This document shows positions 11,267 to 21,800 of a stretch of DNA of 64,000 nucleotides, one piece after another. This DNA comes from Chromera velia. Taxonomy: Eukaryota; Sar; Chromeraceae. The translations under genes were made by a program, and so were the position numbers. The notes beneath the pieces were generated by a model that searched no databases, was not told where the DNA came from, and worked only from the letters and a program-made list of their open reading frames with translations. Within the stretch, counting starts at the first letter, position 1; each line of letters begins with the position of its first letter. Location of the stretch: the NCBI GenBank assembly GCA_018398765.1, contig JAHBMJ010002162.1, forward strand, positions 39,941-103,940, read 5' to 3'.

Positions 11267-12988
11267 AATTGGTCAGCTCAGTGTTCGAATGTAAACATTG
11301 CCAGACGTTGTGATCGTTTGTGAGCTACTGTCATTTGCCGTGCTACTGCTTACCAGAAAAAGAGTTTCCATTCTAAGAAAAGAAAGTTCGATGTGGTCGC
11401 AGACACAGACGCTGATATCTCTCTTTTCCCTCCATGTTTTGAAGCCTTTGTTGTCAAAGACACAGATAGAAAGGTTAATGTTGAGTTTGCTTCAGATGAG
11501 GCAGAATTGAAAAACATGACAGTGAAGAAATTGCACATTCTTTTCCCTTCTTTGCACGGATAGGTGAGGGTAGCGGCGCTTAAAGGGATCGTTTCTTCTT
11601 GAGTGCGTCTCCCATTGCTTGGCTGCACAAAAGTTCCATCAAGGTTCTGCAAGAACGGTTGGGTAGAGCTAGGAGACAAGGAAGGAAGAAAATTCAAGAC
11701 GCCAATGAGGTAGGGTGATAAACTTCCCATGATCAATGCGTTTGCATGTGCTCGTTCGCTTGCTGTCTCTCTTGCTGTTACTTCTTCTCTCTCTCAGAAA
11801 GTTTCTTCTGCTTTTTTAGGAAGTAAAGTGAGCTCTTTGAGTTAGGCTGAGAGAGACAGACTTCTTTTTCTTTTTCATCTTCGCTTCAGACACGCTGTAG
11901 GGGAGGACCTCAGGTTGACTTTTCTTGAGAATGGTGTGAAAGGTTTTTCTTTTTCTGAGTGCACAGAGACAGGCAACAGATGCGTGGAGTACTCATTGTT
12001 GAATTTGATAAAGAGAGGCATTCCGCAGAAAGCTAAGAAGAAAGAGGAAAACGGAGATAAAAAGGAAGAGAAAGATAGAAAGCTGAAGGCAGGAAGAAAC
12101 AAGCAAGAAAAGAGAGTTCGTTTCAATGAAAATGTACAGATTTTTGGGCAGAAAGAAGCAGAGAAGCTCTCCCCAGGCAGAACGGAAGGAAGCCGCTTGT
12201 CCATCTCTCTATCGTCTCTTTTCAACCGACAAATATTTCATGACCTTACTGAACTGAAGACAGTCGGGAGAGGAGGGTACAGGTACCTATCAATAATCGT
12301 AGATGAAGCCACTGGGTATGTTTCCCTCTGTCCTTTACGCTGGAAAAGCGAGGCAGCCTCTCATTTGCTTTTATGGGGAAGGAGATGGGAGGCGTGCGGG
12401 AAAGGACTGCCGAAGGCAGTCGCGATAGACAATGGGGGGGAGTTCCAAGGAGAAGAGTACCAGGCTGCCATTTGGTCTCTGGGGGCAGCGTGGGACTCTG
12501 GTGCTCCCTATATACCTGAGTCGCAGGGGGCCGTTGAAAGGAAAAACAGGGTAATCAAAAGAGCCCTGCTAAAGTTCTGTTTGCAAAAATGTGTGCCTCT
12601 CTACACATGGCCTGCTTTTACCTCAGGAGTCATACAACAGCTTAACGAGACCGCCTCTGTATTTCGTGGCTGCTCCTCCCACAAAGCAGTCTGGAGGGTC
12701 AAACCGGGTAATGCTATTTTCCCGCTCTCTCTCGGAGACGAAGTAAAAGTTATCGATCCAAGAGGCGACCGTGGGGGAGGGAAGCATCGAGGTGAGCCAG
12801 TTTTTGCCATTTTCGGCGGTGTCCTTTCTCCCAAAGTTGTTTCTGTTGTGTACAAAGAGAGAGGTCAGTAGAAGGCCCTGAAAGTCCACCCCAGTCATGT
12901 TTCTCTGCGATACTAGAATGGCGTTACAGAGTATGAAGGATGTATGATGGATGAGGGACTTGAAAAGCTCGAGCTCTAAAGAGAGAGA
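11267..12988 (+). pseudogene. Copia protease and integrase region, disrupted
   Basis: A protease-like segment with an aspartate motif (VVADTDAD) lies near 11393-11416. An H-x4-H pair of the integrase zinc region is at about 11868-11885. The catalytic core is intact from about 12240 to 12560: a first Asp region near 12237, the second Asp in AIDNGGEF at about 12425, and the Glu in PESQGAVERKNR at about 12517-12552, giving the DDE triad. Stops are TGA 11321, TAG 11561, TGA 11600, TAG 11711, TAG 11843, TAG 12869, TAG 12914 and TAA 12977. No frame change occurs from about 11267 to 13550. The longest stop-free block is 11846-12871. Confidence 0.88.
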
Positions 12989-15354
12989 GTGGTCTTGTCA
13001 GATGAGTATGAGGAGGTTGAAGAGCCTTTCTCCACCCCTGGAGAGCCGCTAGCAGAAGCAGAAGCAGACGCACCTGCTGCCCTAATTGAGCCCTGTTCCC
13101 TGAAAGGAATCATTACACAGAAGCAAGACGGGGCGTTCTTTCCTGCTCGCGTTCTTAGAGAAGCCTTAGTCAACAGACAGCTTCTCGTTTCCCGTTTTTT
13201 CTTTGATAAGAAAGGCAAGCTAAACTATGAGAGCATGTATGAGGTGAAGCCTGAAGAAGTGATGAAGGGCTTTGAGGTTTCTTCTGATCTTTCTCTCAGC
13301 CCAGAATCCCCGCAGCAATTGTTCAGCGACCTTGCTCCAGAGGTTGAAGATTCAGTAGTGGGGGGTGCAGACGAAGTCGAAGTAAGGGCTGGAGACGGAG
13401 TGAGAGACAAGACGCAATCAGAGGCAGCAGAGTCATCCGAGTGGTCAAATAAAGACTCTATTTTTAGAAAGGACGCCTTGGCTCCCCCAGACTCCCCTGT
13501 AGGTCTAGGTCTCGAAGAGGCAGAAGAGATTGACTCCGATTCTGAAGATGATAAGGTCGGGGGTGAGCCGACAGGTGCGTTTGCGGCGCCCTGCGCGGAC
13601 AAATTCACGAAGACGTAGACAAAGGCGCCCTAGGGATTTCCAGAATAAGACAGTCAGTGAGAAAGTCAGGCAGAATAGCCCAGCTGAGAAAAGAAAGACA
13701 GAAAGAAAAGGAAGATAAACGAAATGATCTTCTTGACTCTATCTTTTCTTCTATTCTCTCTATGTATAAGCGGAGGGGGTATTTGAGTGAAGTAAAGGAG
13801 AATGCAGCAAAGGGACAGGTCCCAGCAACCGAGAAAGAAATTAAATCAGGTTCGCACCGCGAAGCGGATGAAAAGGAACTGAGGAGATGGTTTGAATGTT
13901 CGGTGCTTGATGTCTCTTCTCTCAGCAAGAAAGGTACACATCCAAGTATGCAGCTGAAGTGGGTGAGGACATGGAAACTGAAAGACGGAAGAAGAGTTGC
14001 AAAGTCTCGTTTGGTCCTTAAAAGGTTTCAAGATAAAAGAGACTTCACTCTGGTTGAAACGTACAGTGGCACTGCTGAGCAGAGCCAACTTCGTCTTGCT
14101 TTGATTTTTGCTCTCAGTCAGGGGTGGGAATCAGCAAAGACAGACATCCACACAAGTTTTTTACAAGCACCGACAGACACATCACTCTGGGTCGAGCTCC
14201 CTTCTGACCTTCCTCTTCATGTTTATCCAGGTCTTGTTGCTGGTTCCATTGTGAAGACTCTCAGAGTTGTATATAGACAGGCTGATGGGCCTCGTCTCTA
14301 TACAAAGCACTTCAAGAGCCGAGCTAAAGAGAATGGGTGGAGTGAGATTAGCGAGTCAATTCTTGTAAAGAAAGATAGCAAAGGTAGGCCGAATGCATTA
14401 ATGTTGATGCATGTTGATGACCTTCTTGTTTTTGGTCTTTCTGTTTCTTCTTTAATGGATGAAATCCGAAAGCAGTTCGAAATGGACAAACCAGAAAGGG
14501 TCGATGATGGGGGCACTCATGGGTTTGTCGGCATGTAGCTAAAGTATGACCGTACAAAGAAAGAAATGACCCTCAGTCAGGAAGAATATGTGCATGCTCT
14601 GCCTAAATGTGAAGACAAGAAGGCAAGCAAGCCGATTGGAAATGCAAACTTGAAGAAGCCAGAAGAGAATGAAATCGATTTGTCGCTTCAGTCTCAGATG
14701 CAGTGTTTGTTGGGTCTGGTGGGTTGGGCAGTGAAAATTGAACCCAAGCATGCATTTCTTTTCTCTCATCTCTCTCGATGGGCAACTCGTCCTTCAGCAA
14801 AGACAGTGCTTGCAGTGTGGAAAGTGATCTCGCACATCAAAGAGTGTGCGATCGGCTTAAAGTTCAAACCGGTGATCAAAAAGAATGGAATGGTTCTTTT
14901 AATCTGGGTCGATGCTTTATATGAGCAGTATGCGTATGAAGGAAGACTGGGGTATGAAGTACAACTGGTGTCCAAGACAGATTTGCATCATGCATTGAAG
15001 AATGATGAATCAAACCTGTTTGCCTGGAAGTCAAAGAAATGTGATCAAAAGCTCGGTTCGACAACAAGCGCTGAATTGCTTGCATTTCATGATGGGGTGA
15101 AGAATGGTTTTGGTTGGATGTATTTCATTGAAAAATTGTGGGGTGTTGCTCCTCGTGTGTGTGTGCTCACTGACAGTTAGCCACTCCTTCAAGTTACGCA
15201 GTTGGCTTCTGGCCGGTGTGAATCAGAACCAAAGATGCAGGGCACGTTAGAGTATATTCTTAAGCAGCTCGATGACTTGCATGCAAAGGTGAAATGGATG
15301 CATACAAAATCGATGCGCGCAAATAGACAGACAAAGTATATTCTATGCAAATGA
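12989..15354 (+). pseudogene. Copia reverse transcriptase and RNase H region, disrupted
   Basis: An acidic linker runs to about 13560, where the frame shifts near a G5 run. Reverse transcriptase follows in one frame from about 13600. Recognisable blocks are a KSRLVLKRF-type block near 14005, a TDIHTSFLQAP block near 14140, and the catalytic MHVDDLLVFG (the YVDD box) at about 14407-14437. RNase H features follow: WVDA near 14908, TTSAELLAFHDG near 15061, and TDS at 15172. TAG stops at 14536 and 15178 sit where family members usually carry Gln. The polyprotein ends at TGA 15352, 28 bases before the polypurine tract. Confidence 0.88.
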
Positions 15355-15381
15355 GTTCGAAGTCGATTCATGTTCTCCTCC

Positions 15382-15389
15382 AAAGGGGG
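15382..15389 (+). other. Polypurine tract of copia element
   Basis: The run AAAGGGGG immediately precedes the TG that opens the 3' LTR. This is the standard position of the plus-strand primer. Confidence 0.75.
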
Positions 15390-15659
15390 TGATTATAAGA
15401 TGTGGAACATGCGCGGGGGGCCTGGGGCCGAAGGCGCCGGGCGGGCTGCGCGCCGCTCGATCAAGCTACACGCATGCATGCATGGTCTCTTCAAATACAA
15501 ATGCATATGAATTTATGCATGCCTTTATACGGACGATTGTTGTGAGGAAACAGCAAGATCCTTTTTGATAGCCGATCTTCGTAGCCGATAAACATGAACT
15601 CAGACTTACTGAAAGTAGTGACTAAAGTAGACGGCATTCAGATTAATTTACTTTTAACA
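15390..15659 (+). repeat. 3' LTR of copia element
   Basis: A 270-base LTR beginning TGATTATAAGAT and ending TTTTAACA. It keeps the GC-rich block and an AATAAA-like GATAAACATG region. Compared with the 5' LTR I count by eye about 30 differences, nearly all C/T or G/A. Confidence 0.9.
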
Positions 15660-16855
15660 TCTACAACACCATGACATTTATTTACAAAGACTTATAAAAT
15701 AGCATAAACGTCGCAAGTTTTAAAAACATATAAAAACACTGGGTATAGTGGCAACCACGTGAGTCGACGTGACATCCAAGTACGTAGCCCCATGGTTTAG
15801 GTACTATTAATGACTATTAGACATTTTTTGAGTACATGTTTGGACCACTTTATGTAGGCAGGGTAGTTAGGGGACCTAGTAAGAGACCTAATAAGGGTGT
15901 TAGTAGCTGTTAGAAAGGGGCTAATTCCGGGGGCCTCCCAGTAACTCCAGGAGATTAGTCCAAAAAAGTAGTGTCCGGCGCTGCCCGCTTATACTTACTC
16001 ACATTGTGATTAATGTTATCACACCTTTTCACAACCTTGAATCACAGGTGCAAAGTCCTAAACTCACACTGTAGTACATAAAAGTAGGTAAGAAGACAAA
16101 TATATGAGACTTCATGAAAACATTTTTTTTTTCTCTTTTTTCCTCGGAATTCCTCCAAATTAATTTTTTTTATAGATTTGATTTTTCTGTATATGTAGCT
16201 CACTGGCATGTCTTATATATAGTCTCCTAAACATAGTGTTCTATAGATGCTAATTATCTAAGGAATTTATCCGTATACTACTAGTAGAATTTATCCTGTA
16301 GCGAGACTGCATGGAACCTCCCAAAACACTGTAAAAATTATAAAAAAAAGTTTTATGTAGCTTTATTTCATAATATTTATATCTAAGCTAACATATATAA
16401 CTCTGTATGGCTGAGATGGATAACTAGGTGAGTAATTATAGGCAATAAGGTCTTGAATTCAATGAAACATAGTAATGAAATGAAATCTGAAATCCGAGTT
16501 ATCACTATTTCATTTTTTGTTTAATTGACTAGAATTATTCACGCAAGTTTAATGCTAACGCTAGTGCTAACGACTTAACATCTATATGGCGCCGTGCAAA
16601 GCCTGCATGATATGTTGCAACAGAGAATGTAAAAGCTGACATCCATGGTATCAGTCGCAAAAAAACAGAGGCCCAAAATTGTGAAGATTTCCACGATGGG
16701 GAGGGCTGGATTCAGGTATCCGAGGGGTATTGCGAGACTAGTAATGATCTTCGAAAACGGTTGCCCACATCTTCCCAACCACCGCCGCGCATAATCTCAG
16801 ATAGAGTCACCAAGAATGAAGGCCCGAGAACTGACGGGTGGAGTCTCAAAATAAT
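15660..16855. other. AT-rich intergenic region and 3' flank of RING/TRAF gene
   Basis: No exon is seen. The DNA is AT-rich with poly-A/T runs near 16125-16190 and 16340. If the TAA at 16856-16858 were not the end of the RING/TRAF gene, its frame would run on to a TGA at about 16709. That extension contains a GGGW motif, so the true C-terminus is uncertain. Confidence 0.5.
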
Positions 16856-18667
16856 TTACAGCACCCCCCCCACCAGCACCACCCCTGTTTCCCAACCGTC
16901 ACCCTCAGCACTCCCCCCAACCATCACGGTGCCGCCCCTGTTTCCCCAACCGTCACCCCCAGCACCCCCCCAACCACCACCATCCCTGTTTCCCCAACCG
17001 TCACCATCAGCACCCCCCCAACCATCACCGCCTCTGTTTCCCCAACCGTCACCCCCAGCACCCCCCCAACCACCGCCATCGCTGTTTCCCCAACTGTCAC
17101 CTTCGGCACCTCCCCAACCATCACCCCCCCTGTTTCCCCTACCGTCACCTTCAGCATCTCCCCAACCATCACCGCCTCTGTTTCCCCAAATTCCCCAACC
17201 ATTTTCGTCCATATTTCCCCGACCATTGCCGTGAGTATTTCCCCCACTATTGACACCCCCGTTTCCCCATTCATAATCGCTCGTGTCTCCCGAACTGTCA
17301 CTGTCAACCATATCTGCCCATCTGCGTCGATCAACAACCCCAGTGTTCGAAGAACCTCTGTCATCTCTCCTGTTGGCCCAGCGCCACTGGGCCGCTGCGG
17401 GCCCCCGTGTGTTGTTTCTCGTATAGCTTGAAGAACTGCCGTCGGTATTGCCCCTCCCGTTTGAACTGCCACTGCTCGTCTCTCTGATACCCCTGCTCCA
17501 GCTGTTTGTGAGATCGAGACCAGGTCCTGCTGCGTGTCTCACTTCAGGAATCCTTCGAGCCTCTGCATATACCAACCAGTCACACGAAAGCGAATGCAGG
17601 TGTAAGTGCTCTACGCTGAGCTAGACACACAATTGCAAGCATATGTGACAGTGTATATTCCGCGAGCAGGGGAAGCTCATCTTGATTCTCTCCATCAAGT
17701 TTGTTGCTCCGATTTCAAGAACAAAAAGAAGAAGTGACATGCATCGTAAATCAACGTCTGATATGGGTTGGGTGAGACTGTTAGAAATGATCGACGGTCT
17801 GCATCTGCAGGCCCAAAGAGAAAGGGCGCGGCATCAAACAGAGACCTCCTTACCTTTTTCTGCAACGCGAAGTTCGAGAACCCTGATGTGCTCCTTCAAG
17901 TTCTTTTCGTGTTGAACGAAGAGGTTTATGTGCACCTTCCAGTTCTCCTCCCCGTGCTTGTCTAGGAATTTTCTTTTCATCTTCAGACAACATCCTGGCA
18001 CACAACAGTCAACCTCTGCCTCCTCGCATTCATGTTCTAGATGGTAGGCCAACTGTTTGCGTAGGGGCTTCTTGCCACAGTTTTTAGGACAGTCGAGGGG
18101 GACTTCCGCACAGCCCTTCAAATGCGTAGTCATCTGGTACAATGCCACATTTTCTGCGCAGAAGCTGCAGGGGATCGGTCTAAAGAGGCAAACATCCGTA
18201 TGCGTGGACATGTCCCGGCGAATCACCCTCTCAGTACACCCCTTAAAGGGACAGCCCGTCTCCTGCAATGGGCAGTGAAGGTCGATGTGCTCCTCAAGGT
18301 GCTTCTTCACCCCTACGAACCCGCACCCCGTCTCAAAGTTGAGGCACTTCCATTGGATCTTCTCCATCATCTGTCGGAGAACCGGATTGGCGCTGACGAG
18401 TCTCGTCACTTGGAATCTGCAGCAAGGGCAAGGCTGGCTTAGTTCAAAGGACCATTGCTCAATACAGGGACGACAGAAAACGTGTTAAGCGGGACAATCT
18501 GTTTCTACTGCGTCCTCGATGCAATCATGACAGATGGGGCACAGTACTACTTCCGCCAGCTCTGCATGGCTCTCAACTATAAAGAAGGGGTCCAGTCCGA
18601 GACGTCTGACGCGTGTCGTCATCTTGTTCCGTGGGGTGAAAATCAGGAAAAAATCCGTATTCAACAT
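16856..18667 (-). CDS. RING plus TRAF-type zinc-finger protein with Gly-Trp repeat tail, in-frame TAA
   Basis: Exons 18667-17854 and 17562-16856 join in phase 1 (donor GTAAGG, acceptor GCAG), about 506 residues. The RING spans about residues 43-85: CPIC, CIE, then C-P-A-stop-H-VFC-x2-C and CPCC. TRAF-type CCHC-like fingers follow (residues about 95-215: CLNFETGCGF, HIDLHC, CPFKGC, CLFRPIPCSFC, CPKNCGKK, HECEEAEVDC), then a short coiled stretch. The family consists of RING E3 ubiquitin ligases/TRAF adaptors. The C-terminal about 120 residues repeat GDGWGNRGG/GGGWGGA units. TAA at 18485-18487 falls between the third Cys and the His of the RING, at a variable-spacing position. The fold would tolerate any residue there, so this looks like a nonsense change or a sequencing error. 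Translation could instead start downstream at MTRLVSAN. The last 25 residues lose the repeat frame. Confidence 0.75.
16870..17215 (-). repeat. Coding tandem repeat, GW/WG-rich
   Basis: Imperfect units of about 57-60 bases encode alternating GDGWGNRGG and GGGWGGAEGD/AGGD blocks, with about a dozen Trp residues each flanked by Gly. The opposite strand reads as a Pro/Ser/Thr-rich open frame, which I regard as a shadow. A C-run near 16905-16925 appears to have shifted the frame relative to the repeat. Confidence 0.85.
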
Positions 18668-18817
18668 GCAGGTGACTCACAACTGAAAACTCAGAGAGTC
18701 CTGGCAAAGGCTGGGTGGCTGGGCGTATGGATCACAGACAGCTCGTCTCTGAAGTTTCGTTGCATGACGCTCCTTTCTGCTTCGCTCGCCCCGTGATTTG
18801 ATTTGTTTTCATTTTTT

Positions 18818-18837
18818 AGCTATATATATATATATAG
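18818..18837 (-). promoter_or_regulatory. TATA-like run upstream of RING/TRAF gene
   Basis: AGCTATATATATATATATAG lies 151 bases upstream of the ATG at 18667. It extends the GCTATATATAGC palindrome found before the two multi-pass membrane genes. Confidence 0.35.
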
Positions 18838-18863
18838 GTAAATTATTATCTACAATTTTGCAA

Positions 18864-21800
18864 GCATTAGGTAATCCAACTAATGAAGAGTCAAATGTAT
18901 GGCAGCTGCACTAAGAAAAAAAATGACCCCCATTTTTGAAGGGCATCTTGGCTGTGGACTTTGTCTCTATTCTTTTCTATTATGGTGGTCTCAGTACAAG
19001 CACTCCAATGGCAGACCCGCTTGCAGTCACCAGGCAGGCAGTCAGAGAAAAGAGAGCTCTGCAAGGAAGGGGGTTGCACATACAGAGAAGAAGGCAAAAA
19101 AGTGAAATCTGCATTGCATTCTTCCTCCCCTCTACTTCTTTCTACACATGCTTTTGCTACCAGAGTAACCAAAACAGCCGTATTTTAACCTCAAACCTGT
19201 CGGGTAATCTTTGCAAAATATAGGGGATCTTCCATCAAGTATCCAATTTTCAAGATGTCCACTCTCCAGAAGACGACATGTTGTCATGTAGCAATGCATT
19301 CACACAAAGCACAGAAAGGGTGTGCCAGACATATACTGTTACTTATTTTCCTTACCTGTTACATCCGCTCGACAGGATCTGCACCACCCGCCCTGCATTA
19401 CGTACAGGCAGGGTCTCTGCTGCTAAGCTGTTTCATGCAAAGATCTATAAACGTTCCGGCTTCACGGTCAAAGCAAGTGTGTGGAAGCTTGACTGAGAGA
19501 TGAATGCATATATAGAGACGGAGGGGTCAACACGCTCATAGAATTCTACTATGTGCGGCCCCAGAAAGCACCTGTGCATACGAATTTGTATTAGATGACT
19601 CTTCATAATTTGGATTACCTAAAGAAACTTTATTTTTAGAAAGGAACAATGTGGGAAGTCGGGGCTGTGATAAAAGATGCACTGGGCAAAATCCAACTCT
19701 GTCAATTTTTTCCTCATTTTTTAGCCTGCTACAGGGGGAACAAAAGAGAAGAAAAGAAAAAATCCTTCGTCATGCCGACAATTTTGCGAGGTTTGCGAGT
19801 AAAAGAGACCAATACGGGATAAGGGAGACAGACGAGAGAGGAAAGAATCTACCATGCATAGAACATAGAGTGGAGAGAAGTGGCAGACAGTCAGTTACTG
19901 ACCGAAGAGAGCAAAGAGTGCAATGAAGCGAGGGGCCGGGTGTGTGCGTGGTCAGGGAGGCGTCTGACAAGCCTGTAAAGACAGCAGAGAAGCACATATT
20001 CCCTCCTGTCTCCTCAAGCAGACAGAGCAACGCTTTAAAAGTTTCATAAAAGAAGAGAGTGTGCCAGCACTGCAACATATCGAATTATCTTTGCTCTCTT
20101 CTCTCTCTCTATCTTGAAATAAAATTTTTTTCGGTAATCCAACTAATGAAGAGTCAAATGTATGGTAGCTGCACTAGCAAAAAAAATGACCCCCATTTTT
20201 GAAGGGCATCTTGGCTGTGGACTTTATCTCTATTCTTTTCTATTATGGTAGTCTCAGTACAAGCACTCCAATGGCGGACCCGCTTGCAGTCACCAGGCAG
20301 GCAGTCAGAGAAAAGAGAGCTCTGCAAGGAAGGGGGTTGCACGTACAGAGAAGAAGGCAAAAAAGTGAAATCTGCATTGCATTCTTCCTCCCCTCTGCTT
20401 CTTTTTACACATGCTTTTGCTACCAGAGTAACCAAAACAACCGTATTTTAACCTCAAACCTGTCGGGTAATCTTTGCAAAATATAGGGAATCTTCAATCA
20501 AGTATCCAATTTTCAAGATGTCCACTCTCCAGAAGACGACATGTTGTTATGTAGCAATGCATTCACACAAAGCACAGAAAGGGTGTGCCAGACATATACT
20601 GTTACTTATTTTCCTTACCTGTTACATCCGCTCGACAGGATCTGCACCACCCGCCCTGCATTACGCACAGGCAGGGTCTCTGCTGCTGAGCTGTTTCATG
20701 CAAAGATCTATAAACGTTCTGGCTTCACGGTCAAAGCAGGTGTGTGGAAGCTTAACTGAGAGATGAATGCATGTATAGACGGAGGGGTCAACACGCTCAC
20801 GGAATTCTACTGTGTGCAGCCCCGGAAAGCACCTGTGCATACGAATTTGTATTGGATGACTCTTCATGATTCGGATTACCTAAAGAAACTTTATTTTTGA
20901 AAAGGAACAATGTGGGAAGTCGGGGCTATGATAAAAGATGCACTGGGCAAAATCCAACTCTGTTAATTTTTTCACCATTTTTTAGCTTGCTACAGGGGGA
21001 GCAAAAGAGAAGAAAAGAAAAAATCCTTCGTCGTGCCGACAATTTTGCGGGGTTTGCGAGTAAAAGAGACCAATACGGAATAAGAGAGACAGACGAGAGA
21101 GGAAAGACTCCACCATGCATAGAACATAGAGTGGAGAGAAGTGGCAGACAGTCAGTTACTGACCGAAGAGAGCAAAGAGTGCAATGAAGGGAGGGGCCGG
21201 GTGTGCGCGTGGTCAGGAAGGCGTCTGACAGGCCTGTAAAGACAGCAGAGAAGCACATATTCACTCCTATCTCCTCAAGCAGACAGAGCAACGCTTTAAA
21301 AGTTTCATGAAAGAAGAGAGTATGCCAGCACTGCAACATATCGAATTATCTTTGCTCTCTTCTCTCTCTCTGTCTTGAAATAAAATTTTTTTAGGTAATC
21401 CAACTAATGAAGAGTCAAATGTATGGCAGCTGCACTAGCAAAAAAAATGACCCCCATTTTTGAAGGGCATCTTGGCTGTGGACTTTGTCTCTATTCTTTT
21501 CTATTATGGTGGTCTCAGTACAAGCACTCCAATGGCGGACCCGCTTGCAGTCACCAGGCAGGCAGTCAGAGAAAAGAGAGCTCTGCAAGGAAGGGGGTTG
21601 CACATACAGAGAAGAAGACAAAAAAGTGAAATCTGCATTGCATTCTTCCTCCCCTCTGCTTCTTTTTACACATGCTTTTGCTACCAGAGTAATCAAAACA
21701 GCCGTATTTTGACCTCAAACCTGTTGGGTAATCTTTGCAAAATATAGGGGATCTTCAATCAAGTATCTAATTTTCAAGATGTCCACTCTCCAGAAGATGA

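Larger units (their letters stand above)
9691..15659 (+). mobile_element. Ty1/copia-type LTR retrotransposon, decayed
   Basis: About 5.97 kb, bounded by direct LTRs of about 270 bases. Internal order is primer-binding site, gag with CCHC knuckle, protease-like motif, integrase, reverse transcriptase, RNase H, polypurine tract. Integrase before reverse transcriptase identifies the copia superfamily. The coding part is one theoretical polyprotein starting at ATG 9991 and ending at TGA 15352-15354. It is broken by 14 internal stops (11 TAG, 1 TAA, 2 TGA) and three frame changes, each needing one extra base at a short homopolymer (near 10464, 11261 and 13560). LTRs differ at roughly a tenth of positions, almost entirely by transitions. 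No clear target-site duplication was found. Confidence 0.92.

Noticed and set aside
10455-11270. Programmed -1 frameshifting between copia frames
   Set aside because: The sites do not match a canonical X-XXY-YYZ slippery heptamer, there are three of them, and they coincide with homopolymers within single domains rather than a gag-pol boundary.
16761-17431. Pro/Ser/Thr-rich plus-strand open frame
   Set aside because: It is the complement of the GW-repeat exon. The minus-strand frame joins the TRAF exon in phase through good splice sites.
9991-18667. Nuclear genetic code in which UAG/UAA mean Gln, suggested by TAR at Gln-like positions in the copia element and the RING gene
   Set aside because: The 1,888-codon exon at 40236-45900 and the other solid exons contain many CAG/CAA Gln codons and no in-frame TAG or TAA. 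Some host genes appear to end at TAG or TAA. Transition decay explains the pattern better.
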